64,000 nucleotides of DNA, taken from NCBI RefSeq assembly GCF_002902965.1, contig NZ_CP026108.1, positions 1 to 64,000 on the forward strand. Direction: 5' to 3'. Below the pieces are notes generated by a model, which did no database searches, was not told where the DNA came from, and saw nothing but the letters and a program-made list of their open reading frames with translations. The DNA is from Paraburkholderia hospita (GTDB lineage: Bacteria; Pseudomonadota; Gammaproteobacteria; Burkholderiales; Burkholderiaceae). A program made the translations under genes and the position numbers. Below, piece after piece: positions 34,805 to 42,428 of this stretch (its first letter is position 1; each line of letters opens with the position of its first letter).

Positions 34805-35476
34805 TCACCAACGATCGCGATCGGGCATTCCGTCTATCGCCGCGGCGATCCGGTTCTCGAACATCAGGTCGGAGTGCTCCTGCGGTGTCGGAATCGTCGG
34901 AAACTGGATGTAGCGATTGCCGTCGACATCGAGCCACTTCACGAGCTGTACCAGCTTGCGGTAGCGAGCGGCGTCGCGCAGCACGGGTTCGATCGGCCAA
35001 CTCTCGATTGTCGCAACTGATGCGTCGACCAGACGTTGGGCAAGCATTTTGAAAAGTGGTCCGCGCGTCTCCCAGTCCTCGTCATTGCGGGAGAGCATGT
35101 CTATGACCATCTGTGCGTCGCACGCACCGACTTCTTTTTCGATGAGGTCGCGCAGGTCCCCTTCGGTAACCTTAGGCCGGCTCAAGCGCCTGTTCCAGAT
35201 GGGAGCCGCCTCTTTCAAAGCGTCGGCCTCGTTTTCGGCATAGGGAAACCAGGGCGTCGACATGCCGCAGTCTGCGCAATATATGCAGGCGAGACGTTCG
35301 GTTTGAGGAGCGTACGGAGGGCGCCTGAGGGTGTCGCCGATTTTGGGCGGCCCGGCATGCCGTCCGAACTGGCCGTAGTCGAATCCGGTTTGACCGATCT
35401 CCGCGACGACGCGTTGGGAAAGGCCAACGGTAGCCCGGCCGCCACAGTGGTCGCATGGGTAGAGCTGTTCGTACAT
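34805..35476 (-). CDS. Lar-like zinc-finger protein with C-terminal extension
   Basis: 223 residues. The N-terminal part has the Lar/restriction-alleviation pattern: CDHCGG at about 8-13, CADCG near 68 and an EADALKEAAPIWNRR helix. Lar proteins of phages modulate restriction. Residues about 105-223 are a separate helical domain of unknown type. The gene opens a minus-strand block of phage-like genes. Confidence 0.6.
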   Translation of the reverse strand: MYEQLYPCDHCGGRATVGLSQRVVAEIGQTGFDYGQFGRHAGPPKIGDTLRRPPYAPQTERLACIYCADCGMSTPWFPYAENEADALKEAAPIWNRRLSRPKVTEGDLRDLIEKEVGACDAQMVIDMLSRNDEDWETRGPLFKMLAQRLVDASVATIESWPIEPVLRDAARYRKLVQLVKWLDVDGNRYIQFPTIPTPQEHSDLMFENRIAAAIDGMPDRDRW

Positions 35477-35565
35477 TTTCCGAAATCCCGCGTTCCAATA
35501 TTTATCCTGGATTATCGTTGGACATTGGAGACGCGAGAAGCCTAATTTACATTCGGAAAGGTCCT

Positions 35566-36504
35566 TTATTCAGCGCCGGATAATAGAAAAGGGAAAGTCT
35601 GGGGAAAATCATCATGGATGCGGCCATCAAGCAGCCGCCCAGCGGCTTTTTTACCGATTCGATCCATTGTCTGACGGAATGCGCTTGGGCCGAGCAGACA
35701 CCAATTGTCGTTGTAATCGAAAAAACCACTTTGGATTTTACTTCTATCGCGTCCGATTAAATCGCCGCCGGCAGATAAATTGCCCGGCGACCATTCTCCC
35801 CATTGTTTGAAGTGGTAGGCAACTCCGGCCGCGGCGCACTGGTCGCGCAGCGATCTCGCCCACGATGGATGCATTGGGCGCGCGCCCCGGCCGCTCTCAC
35901 CGCCAACGAAGATGCCGTCGATCATCGGGGGAGCCTGCAGTTCGTTAGGCTTACCCCAAGGGCCAATCCAGTCGTACAGGCTGACGGGACCGAGCAAAGG
36001 CTCCATCGAGAGGAAGCGGGTGCCAACGGGAGCGTTGATCAGCTTGTCAATATCCCGGTCGGCTTCAGTCTGGTTGACGATCGTCGCGCCGAGCCACACA
36101 TTGTCGGGGGTGCCGTCGGGGAACATCGCGCCGAGCATCGCGGACGCGTTGCCGATGCGCTTGGTTAGAGGCATCCAGATCAGGTGCGGGGTGGCGAGGA
36201 TGAGCTTGCCGAATCGCTCACGCGCACCCGCTGGCGCGGCATTGTCGAACGGATCGCAAACGCTGGGAAACACCTTCCGACTCTGACCGGCGCGGGCGGC
36301 CGATGCATTCCAGCGCACTGGCTTTGACCAATGCGCCTCGCTGTACGTGCGTCGCTCCGCGCCCGGCCCCCAGTTTTCGCCGCGGCGAAGCCAGTGGTTC
36401 ATCGACTCCGCGTAACAGTGGTCACAACCCGGGCCTACTTTCTGGCAGCCTTCCCAGGGCGACCACGTCATGTCGGTCCATTCGATTGCGGTAAGTGCAC
36501 CCAT
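35566..36504 (-). CDS. DUF5131 (phage Gp37-like) protein
   Basis: 312 residues from the ATG after AGGAGGATCGTC. The N-terminus carries the family signature: IEWTDMTWSPWEGC, then VGPGCDHCYAE with a radical-SAM-like cysteine cluster (CDHC). A GESGRGARPM loop and HFKQWGEW lie near the C-terminus. These proteins are widespread in phages and plasmids with no proven reaction. Fe-S or radical-SAM chemistry is inferred from the cysteines. Confidence 0.75.
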   Translation of the reverse strand: MGALTAIEWTDMTWSPWEGCQKVGPGCDHCYAESMNHWLRRGENWGPGAERRTYSEAHWSKPVRWNASAARAGQSRKVFPSVCDPFDNAAPAGARERFGKLILATPHLIWMPLTKRIGNASAMLGAMFPDGTPDNVWLGATIVNQTEADRDIDKLINAPVGTRFLSMEPLLGPVSLYDWIGPWGKPNELQAPPMIDGIFVGGESGRGARPMHPSWARSLRDQCAAAGVAYHFKQWGEWSPGNLSAGGDLIGRDRSKIQSGFFDYNDNWCLLGPSAFRQTMDRIGKKAAGRLLDGRIHDDFPQTFPFLLSGAE

Positions 36505-36514
36505 GACGATCCTC

Positions 36515-36964
36515 CTACGCTTCGAGTTCGAGGTGTAGGGCAGCCAGTGATCCGCGCAGCCTTGCCCGCGCTTCAATGCTGCCCAGCCATACCCTATAGG
36601 TGACTGCGTCGAGCGAACTGTTTTGCATCGGCACAATCGCGTGGTCGAGCCGCAAGCCGGTGACGTTCAGGCGATCGAGTGTCTGCGCATCAGGTACTAC
36701 CCAGAAATACCAGCGCTGGACGAAGTACCACCACGTTTTGGCGCGCTCGAGCTCGGCCCATGTCGCAGTGAAGTCGAGCACGGAGCCGACAGCGCTGAAA
36801 AAGACGCAGCGGATTCCATCGGGCGTGAGGGCGGCGGCTACTACCTGCCGGCCGTTAGAAATGGACTGTGGGTCATGCGCTGCGCAGCCAAGTGCCGGAT
36901 AGCGACCCGCCCAGTCGAGCGCGCGTGAAATTGCGCGCTCCAGGAAAAACGATTTGCCTTGCAT
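36515..36964 (-). CDS. Protein of unknown function
   Basis: 149 residues, likely cotranscribed with the DUF5131 gene (10 bp apart). It is mixed alpha/beta with an aromatic-rich centre (WWYFVQRWYFWVV). No family is recognised. Confidence 0.6.
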   Translation of the reverse strand: MQGKSFFLERAISRALDWAGRYPALGCAAHDPQSISNGRQVVAAALTPDGIRCVFFSAVGSVLDFTATWAELERAKTWWYFVQRWYFWVVPDAQTLDRLNVTGLRLDHAIVPMQNSSLDAVTYRVWLGSIEARARLRGSLAALHLELEA

Positions 36965-37006
36965 GGATGCCTCGTTGGTTGGTTGCCGCTCGAAGCGAGC
37001 TTAGAG

Positions 37007-37035
37007 GCATCATGGCGTGCAGGACGGAAAGTCAA
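37007..37035 (-). promoter_or_regulatory. Promoter for the 36964 unit
   Basis: TTGACT (37035-37030), 17-bp spacer, TGATGC (37012-37007). Same type as the other minus-strand promoters. Confidence 0.45.
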
Positions 37036-37064
37036 GGTAGCGCGCGCGACGGCGCGCGACCCGG

Positions 37065-37832
37065 TCAGGCTACCGTCTGTTGTGGCCGCTTGAGGGTTGC
37101 GATCGTTTCGAGGATGAGTCCGACTCCGCCGACGATCCCGATCTCATCGTTCGGGATGTTCAGCGCCTGCCGGATCGAGGCAAGGTCCCGGGCGGCATCG
37201 CGATAGAGGTGCTTGTACTCGTCCGGTTCTTCCGCATGGTTCAGCAACTCCTCGACAGCCTCGCACGCCGAGTTGGGGATGTCGCGGGGCGACTGCGCAG
37301 GGAACACGCCGTGCTTCAGGAAAACATCGCGGATCACGGTGCGGTTAATGTCGAGGTACCTGAACCCGCGACCGGCCGGCAGCGCCTGCAGTAACTCGTG
37401 CGCGGACCTACCCCATGCGGAGTTTTTGTCGTCCGACGGGACCAGCGCGCGCAATGCCTCCAGCGTGAGCCGCTCAAACTGCGTGCCTGCGGACGCGCGC
37501 GGCGAATCCGGGTGCGCAGATCTGAGACGCTGACCATCGCGCCAGGCCATGCGAAGCGCGGCCTGTGTCGAGGCCGTCTCGTTCGGGTAGTGACGCCTGA
37601 CCCATTCGTGGCTCAATACGCGTTCTTCGTCGGTCCATGTGTCGCCTTCGGGAAAAAGCGCAACAGCGTCCATCGCACGGTCGACTTTCGCGATGAGACA
37701 AGCCAGCTGCTCCCGCAGCGCGTCAAGCCACAGCCGGATGGAGTCTGGTCTCCCATTCAGGACGAATGGCGAGGCCGCGTAACGGGTGAAGTTCAAGGCA
37801 TCCTGCAAGATTTCGGCGAGTTGTGGCGACAT
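37065..37832 (-). CDS. Protein of unknown function
   Basis: 255 residues, largely helical and acidic. No recognised domain. It sits between the DUF1173 gene upstream and the DUF5131 unit, probably in one minus-strand run. Confidence 0.6.
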   Translation of the reverse strand: MSPQLAEILQDALNFTRYAASPFVLNGRPDSIRLWLDALREQLACLIAKVDRAMDAVALFPEGDTWTDEERVLSHEWVRRHYPNETASTQAALRMAWRDGQRLRSAHPDSPRASAGTQFERLTLEALRALVPSDDKNSAWGRSAHELLQALPAGRGFRYLDINRTVIRDVFLKHGVFPAQSPRDIPNSACEAVEELLNHAEEPDEYKHLYRDAARDLASIRQALNIPNDEIGIVGGVGLILETIATLKRPQQTVA

Positions 37833-37882
37833 GGCGTCTCCTGTTCAGAATGTACAGATAAGCGATCGAGGCGGGCGCGCAG

Positions 37883-39109
37883 TCAGCACGGCGATGCAAT
37901 GCGCGAGGGCGGGAGCACGACTTCTTCCAGGGCTTGCCGTTCGATATCCCATTCGACGGCGGGAATGCGGCGCGCGGCGCGTAGTGCCTGCTTTTCCCTC
38001 TTGCGTGCCTCGTACAAAGCGACGCCGTTCATCCCGTAAACCTCAATGTGAGTCTCCGGAGCGGTATCGCGCAGGATGAAATCGGGAAGCATGTCGTCTG
38101 CTGGCGACATGCGCACGGGCTTGACGAAACTGCGGCGCTCAGCGACTAGCCGGTTCGCCATAGCGACCTCGTGTATCGAGTCGCAGGGCACAAATGCCTG
38201 TGAGCAAAGCATCGCTGCGAGGTCGACGACCCTGAGATGGCCCTTTGACGTTCGCTCAACGAGAAGGAGGGCAACGACGCGAGCGCTTCGATCGCCGAAC
38301 GCACGCCACGCATGGGCATGGGTGCGCTGTGCGTGCTCGATGAGGCCAGTGCTCGCGTAATACTTGCGAACGCTCTGACGCAAGGCAATGGCGTGCCCGT
38401 ACTGCGTAGGTGCCACCTCGCTTACCTCGCCCAGAACGAGTCCACGGCGCGTCGTCCCCTTGTCCGTTGTCAGTCGTGAAACGAACGCATCGAACTCGGC
38501 GTTGATCTCGGAACGATGCGCCTCATCAAAGCGACGCATGATGTGCAGGACGTTCTGCGCTTCTGCGCCGTTAATCAGCGCCGTGCCGATCTCCGCGAGT
38601 AGCTGGCTGTTGCAGTGTCCCCAGTGCCGCGACATGGCTGCGCCGATCCATCGATTCAGGCCTGCTTCAGTCCACAAAGTCTGGAGGAACGCCAGGAGGG
38701 TCGCAGAACGGCGGCTCTGGCGGGTTGAAGTCGACGGGGCAGAACCGCGTGAACCGGTAGCGGTTTCGCGCAGTGTTAGCGCGGCGTCGAGCTTGACGTT
38801 CAGACCTGTGGGCGTCGCGAGAATCGCAGCAGTAGAGTCGCCAACGTCGGTTGGCTTCACGACGTTGGGGTCCTTGAAGAAGTCGCAGTCTTTCTTATGA
38901 CGATGGCCGCCTTCTGGCCAGCCGGCGAGGTGAAGCAAAGAGCCGTAACGGCGGATCACGAGCTGCAGCGGTGCTGTGCCCGTTGTGCACAGACAGACGG
39001 CATAGCCGGGCGTGACCTTCGCGCGTTCAAGACGTTTTACATAACGCGCGGGGTTGTCCTGCACGTCGCCGAGCGGTACGGTCTCGCCGTCAAAGGATAC
39101 GTCATACAT
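37883..39109 (-). CDS. DUF1173 family protein
   Basis: 408 residues. The N-terminus matches DUF1173: a conserved CLCTTG pair followed by YGSLLHLAGWPEGGHRHKKDCDFF, suggestive of a small metal site with the downstream Cys and His. The family is typical of proteobacterial plasmids; its role is unknown. A His/Glu-bearing C-terminal region (THIEVYGMNG) may be nuclease-like. Confidence 0.7.
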   Translation of the reverse strand: MYDVSFDGETVPLGDVQDNPARYVKRLERAKVTPGYAVCLCTTGTAPLQLVIRRYGSLLHLAGWPEGGHRHKKDCDFFKDPNVVKPTDVGDSTAAILATPTGLNVKLDAALTLRETATGSRGSAPSTSTRQSRRSATLLAFLQTLWTEAGLNRWIGAAMSRHWGHCNSQLLAEIGTALINGAEAQNVLHIMRRFDEAHRSEINAEFDAFVSRLTTDKGTTRRGLVLGEVSEVAPTQYGHAIALRQSVRKYYASTGLIEHAQRTHAHAWRAFGDRSARVVALLLVERTSKGHLRVVDLAAMLCSQAFVPCDSIHEVAMANRLVAERRSFVKPVRMSPADDMLPDFILRDTAPETHIEVYGMNGVALYEARKREKQALRAARRIPAVEWDIERQALEEVVLPPSRIASPC

Positions 39110-39222
39110 GTCGGGTCTCCATAGAAAATGGCCGCGCCGTCTGGAAGGCGGTCAGTCAGCGCGAAAAGCCGCATAGTGCAGGGCGGTAGCGGCGTTTTAA
39201 TGGACATGTTCGCTGTCGTTGG

Positions 39223-39546
39223 TCAGTGACTTTCGTCGGGGCGATACTCCCGTCCCGTAGCCTTGTCGGTGAGGAACCACTTGCCGCTTGAGAGCAAAGT
39301 GACATGGCAAAGCGGATACCGCTGTTGCATCACGTCTTTCCTACGCCTGAGCTGTCGATCGCGGATTTCGCGCCGAAGGTCAGCAAGCATGCTCAGAACG
39401 ACACTCGCCGCTATTACCGTTGCCATCACCGCAAGAGAGAGCCATGTTGGCCAGTGGTGGGCCTGCGCAAGGGGAGAGAGAACTCTCCAGACCGCCCACA
39501 AGACCATGGTGGCTGCCGCGATGGGGAACAGGAACAGGTCGATCAC
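39223..39546 (-). CDS. Small membrane protein
   Basis: 107 residues from a GTG that overlaps the previous stop (GTGA), with GGAGG about 10 bases ahead. Two membrane helices (about 1-22 and 32-54) precede a basic cytoplasmic end. No family is recognised. Translationally coupled to the gene upstream. Confidence 0.55.
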   Translation of the reverse strand: MIDLFLFPIAAATMVLWAVWRVLSPLAQAHHWPTWLSLAVMATVIAASVVLSMLADLRREIRDRQLRRRKDVMQQRYPLCHVTLLSSGKWFLTDKATGREYRPDESH

Positions 39547-40250
39547 GGCTGCGTTTCCTCCACGGCAGCCAGCACTGGGCGTGCGGGACGAAGGCGGATA
39601 CGGCCGGGTACGGGACATTCAAGCTTTGCAGCAATCGCGCGATCTACGGCGCGTCGGAACATGTTCGACAGGCCAAGATTCGGACCAAAACTGATGCTAC
39701 AACCCACGGTGAGCATGAAAACTGTCATGCAGAACGTGATCAGTGTCGTGCCGAGCGTCATCACGCCGGCCGGTTGGAGTTGAAGTAACGTCGACATGAT
39801 GGCCTTCGACCCTGAGGGATCGATCCAGGCCTGAAACACAAACGCCCAGAAGAGCAGCACCGGTGTCAGCACGAGAGACAGCAAAGCGCACCTGATGAGG
39901 AAGGCAAGGAGATTCATGAACTGGGCGGCATAGTTACGCGCATCGCTCAATGCATTGAGCTTGATATCGATTGTTTCGATCACGCCGATCTCGCCAACAC
40001 GTGCGTCGTTGACGATGACTTCGAATCTCGAGCCGGATTGGTGAACCTCGTCGCGCCGTTCCACGAGTTTGCGGATTCGCGTGCGGCGGCCGAACTCGAC
40101 GGTGAATGCGGCAAGGGCCGAAGTCACTGTTGGTAGGAAGAAGCCCTCGCTCAGTCCTGCGGGGATCAGGATGACAAATACGCATGCCGCGACTGCGGCC
40201 GCGAATGCGAGAGTTCCTGCGGTGTTCGTTGGGTAGTTCGGTTTCGACAT
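39543..40250 (-). CDS. Membrane protein with four predicted helices
   Basis: 235 residues from the ATG 6 bases after GAGG. Helix pairs at about 15-50 and 110-190 surround a soluble section (about 55-105). No family is recognised. The pair with the GTG gene may be a small envelope complex. Confidence 0.6.
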   Translation of the reverse strand: MSKPNYPTNTAGTLAFAAAVAACVFVILIPAGLSEGFFLPTVTSALAAFTVEFGRRTRIRKLVERRDEVHQSGSRFEVIVNDARVGEIGVIETIDIKLNALSDARNYAAQFMNLLAFLIRCALLSLVLTPVLLFWAFVFQAWIDPSGSKAIMSTLLQLQPAGVMTLGTTLITFCMTVFMLTVGCSISFGPNLGLSNMFRRAVDRAIAAKLECPVPGRIRLRPARPVLAAVEETQP

Positions 40251-40396
40251 AGGGTCCTCAGACGGAAATGATGCCCACGCGCGGGCGTAACTGATTGTCG
40301 GATTCCCGGCCACTGGCAAGAGCCCCAAAAGGTGATGGCTTCCGCCGAGCTTTCATGGCGAAATGCTCTAAAGCCATGAGCCAACGTGACTCAAAA

Positions 40397-40451
40397 GCTG
40401 CATGGTTTTGTCGAGCATTCCGGGTTAGGCACCTGAGCCGGATCGGGTCAC
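40397..40451 (+). repeat. Dispersed repeat with dyad element plus palindrome, copy 2
   Basis: AAAGC-N16-GCATTC followed by CGGGTTAGG and CCTGAGCCGGATCGGG (40432-40447), then TCAC. Close to 23583-23641 over about 55 bp. Confidence 0.6.
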
Positions 40452-40527
40452 TCTCTTGTGCCACTCTCTGGTGCCGCTCTCGCGTGCAAGCCGGGTAACC
40501 GCCTTCGGGCGGGCGGCTCGCGACGAA

Positions 40528-40562
40528 CAATCCACAGGGTTATCCAGAAAATCTGTGGATAA
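40528..40562. other. Cluster of DnaA-box-like sites
   Basis: One perfect box TGTGGATAA (40554-40562), one 8/9 box TTATCCAGA (40540-40548) and one 7/9 box CAATCCACA (40528-40536) lie within 35 bp. This is typical of an origin or of DnaA-controlled promoters. No rep gene adjoins. Confidence 0.55.
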
Positions 40563-40732
40563 CTGTCACATGAAGCGGCGGGGCAAAGCGCCGGGAAGAT
40601 CGCCTGATTCATGTCCAACGGGCGGCACGTCCACCATTGATGTCGACACGTCTAAGGAGGGCGCTTGCTCACGTGGTTTGCAAGTCTGACGCGTTGGACG
40701 CTCGCAATCCACGAAAGGAGGAGCGAACGCTC

Positions 40733-40837
40733 ATGCGGGCGGTGAGAGACCGCGCAATGATCGCTGACAATGTCGATCTGAGCGCGGCAACGATGTACAG
40801 AGCGGCGAAAGCTGTACGCATTTACTGGCCTTTTTGA
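40733..40837 (+). CDS. Possible 34-residue peptide
   Basis: ATG preceded by AAGGAGGAGCGAACGCTC. The short frame overlaps the dyad element of the next promoter, so it may be a remnant. No family is recognised. Confidence 0.25.
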   Translation: MRAVRDRAMIADNVDLSAATMYRAAKAVRIYWPF

Positions 40838-40867
40838 CCAATCTGCCGGTCAGCTATCCGTTATCTT
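40806..40867 (+). promoter_or_regulatory. Dyad-type promoter, copy 3
   Basis: AAAGC at 40808, TTTTTG 23 bp on, and -10 TATCTT (40862-40867), 19 bp before the hairpin at 40881. No -35 box at the proper spacing. Confidence 0.55.
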
Positions 40868-40880
40868 CGTCTCATCTAAC

Positions 40881-40984
40881 GCGTCTGTGACGCATCGACC
40901 GAAGCGCCCACGCGGCGCTTTTTCTTTACCCCGACGGGTTTCACACCCGTTGCGGGCGTGTTCCCGTCCAAACCCGGGAGCAAC
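40881..40984 (+). promoter_or_regulatory. Bistable leader of the 40985 gene
   Basis: GCGTC-TGT-GACGC then ATCGA (40881-40898), then hairpin AGCGCC/GGCGCT. P1: 40930-40933 with 40953-40956 and 40934-40939 with 40945-40950. P2: GACGGG 40933-40938 with CCCGTC 40963-40968 plus CAC/GTG (40942-40944 with 40958-40960). P3: TTCCCG 40961-40966 with CGGGAG 40975-40980 plus GTG with CA-AC, covering the ribosome-binding site. Confidence 0.7.
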
Positions 40985-41206
40985 ATGAACATCCAACGGC
41001 TGCTTCGAATCGGCATGCAGATGCATTGCCTCTCATACGAGACACACGACCGCCTGTTGCGCATCGTGCGGTCCAAGAAGCGCTACTCGACCCACTACCG
41101 GGCCGCGGCTTTGCGCCTTCTGGTTGTTGCGGCACCCGAATCATTGACCGGCGGATTTCCGTTCGCCGAGCGTCGTCGCCGGGTACGGAACCACTACGGA
41201 ATCTGA
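40985..41206 (+). CDS. 73-residue basic protein, paralogue of the 42130 gene
   Basis: 73 residues. The second half (HYRAAALRLLVVAAP, then FAERRRRVRNHY) matches the gene at 42130 (RFRAAALRNLV, then YAARRRAVRRFY). Both are basic and may bind nucleic acid. No wider family is recognised. It is the first gene of a unit running to 45811. Confidence 0.6.
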   Translation: MNIQRLLRIGMQMHCLSYETHDRLLRIVRSKKRYSTHYRAAALRLLVVAAPESLTGGFPFAERRRRVRNHYGI

Positions 41207-41220
41207 CCTGCAGTATTCAT

Positions 41221-41325
41221 GCGCTTCGGCGCGACAAACCAGCCCGCTCGCGGGCAAATCATTTACCCAGACGGGACCACTCCCGACTGGGCGTGCTCTC
41301 CCGTCACATCCACAAGGGAAGCACC
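41221..41325 (+). promoter_or_regulatory. Bistable leader of the 41326 gene
   Basis: Hairpin GCGC-TTCG-GCGC (41221-41232) and hairpin GCCCG/CGGGC (41242-41255). P1: CCCAG/CTGGG (41266-41270 with 41287-41291) and CGGGA/TCCCG (41272-41276 with 41281-41285). P2: GACGGGA/TCCCGTC (41270-41276 with 41299-41305) plus CAC/GTG. P3: GTGCT/AGCAC (41293-41297 with 41320-41324) and TCCC/GGGA, closing over the AAGGGAAG ribosome-binding site. Confidence 0.7.
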
Positions 41326-42120
41326 ATGTACACAGCACTCGTTCAACAGTTCAAGGACGCCCAGACGAAGGCGGCCGCTGCCTATCTGGAAGTCTGCGCG
41401 GCGGAATCCGCTGCGTTCCCGAAAGATTCGGATTATCCGTATCGCGCGGCGAGCGTCCGGTCGGAATACTCGACCGCGCGTGAGCTTTCAGACTTTTGCA
41501 CCCGCCTGGCTCATGTGATGGTCGGTGAAGCGGTCCGTCGCTTTTCACCTCCAGGCGGTCGGCTCGAAATCAGGGACGAACAGGAGCTGGCGAATGCGTC
41601 GATCGATATTTCTGGGGCGCTGAAGGCTGGCAAGTGCCCGGATTTCGACGCCTTCTGGGCTCACCTCGAACGCACGTTCAGCGGTGACGCCGGCAAACGC
41701 ATCGGTCTCGTTCAGGCTGCAAAGCTGGTGATCGACGGCTTTGGGCTTCGTCCCGAATCGGAGATCAAGCGCACCAGCAGCGCGATCGTCCTGGACGCTC
41801 GTATCTGGAGCGAGCCGGTATTTCGTTCGAGCGCGCGCAAAGCCACCTACCATTCGTCCACCACGGCCGCCGGTTTGATTCGCGGACTCGCTGCATTCGC
41901 GTCGAATGCGGGATTCGATGTCCTGTCTGCGCAGCTTACGCGTGGTCATCTGGTCGATTACCAGTTCACCACGCGGGAAAAGGTGTCGCTCGACGGCCTC
42001 GATATCGTGATGTTCAACGAGAAGTGGCAGTTCAAGTTCGCCCATCAGGTGGGCGACGCACTCTCGTTGTTCATCAGCGAGTATGGCGCTGAGCACCTGG
42101 CGAATCGCAACCGTTACTGA
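41326..42120 (+). CDS. Protein of unknown function (possibly DUF4942-like)
   Basis: 264 residues from the ATG at 41326. It is helical, with a central stretch AAKLVIDGFGLRPESEIKRTSSAIVLDARIW and a C-terminal VMFNEKWQFKF that loosely recalls DUF4942 proteins carried by plasmids. Flanked on both sides by the 73-residue paralogues and upstream of the methylase-helicase. Confidence 0.5.
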   Translation: MYTALVQQFKDAQTKAAAAYLEVCAAESAAFPKDSDYPYRAASVRSEYSTARELSDFCTRLAHVMVGEAVRRFSPPGGRLEIRDEQELANASIDISGALKAGKCPDFDAFWAHLERTFSGDAGKRIGLVQAAKLVIDGFGLRPESEIKRTSSAIVLDARIWSEPVFRSSARKATYHSSTTAAGLIRGLAAFASNAGFDVLSAQLTRGHLVDYQFTTREKVSLDGLDIVMFNEKWQFKFAHQVGDALSLFISEYGAEHLANRNRY

Positions 42121-42129
42121 GGTGGCGCG

Positions 42130-42351
42130 ATGATCCGTCAACGCATTATCGAGTTCTCCCGCTGTATCAGGCAAACCTACGGCCTGCCGCAGGACATGCT
42201 CGTCTCGGTTATCACGGCGCGAGATCGCTACACGCCGCGGTTTCGAGCTGCCGCGCTTCGCAATCTGGTTTGTGATGCGCCACTGGTCGTCACGCGTGGC
42301 ATGCCGTACGCCGCTCGTCGCCGCGCCGTGCGCAGGTTCTATCAGGTTTGA
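42130..42351 (+). CDS. 73-residue basic protein, second paralogue
   Basis: 73 residues. Same length and C-terminal pattern as the gene at 40985 (RAAALR, then a P-x-A-RRR-x-VR-x2-Y end). It starts 9 bp after the previous stop, with a GAGG ribosome-binding site. Confidence 0.6.
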   Translation: MIRQRIIEFSRCIRQTYGLPQDMLVSVITARDRYTPRFRAAALRNLVCDAPLVVTRGMPYAARRRAVRRFYQV

Positions 42352-42357
42352 CTGTCG

Positions 42358-42428
42358 GGCGGTTCTTCGTTAGCCGCCATCTTTCTACTGGCCCGCATTT
42401 GCGGGCCGTTTCTTTTTATGGAGTCGCA
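42358..42428 (+). promoter_or_regulatory. Attenuator-like leader of the methylase-helicase gene
   Basis: Hairpin GGCGG/CCGCC (42358-42378), then a terminator-like hairpin GGCCCGC-ATTT-GCGGGCC (42390-42407) with a T-rich tract just before the ribosome-binding site ATGGAG. It may cut transcription in front of the gene unless the hairpin is prevented. Confidence 0.55.

Noticed and set aside
34404..35000. 198-codon minus-strand frame between the Imm26-like and Lar-like genes
   Set aside because: Only about 25 codons near 34754 look like a real gene start; the rest is repetitive and overlaps both neighbours, so it is listed only as a fragment.
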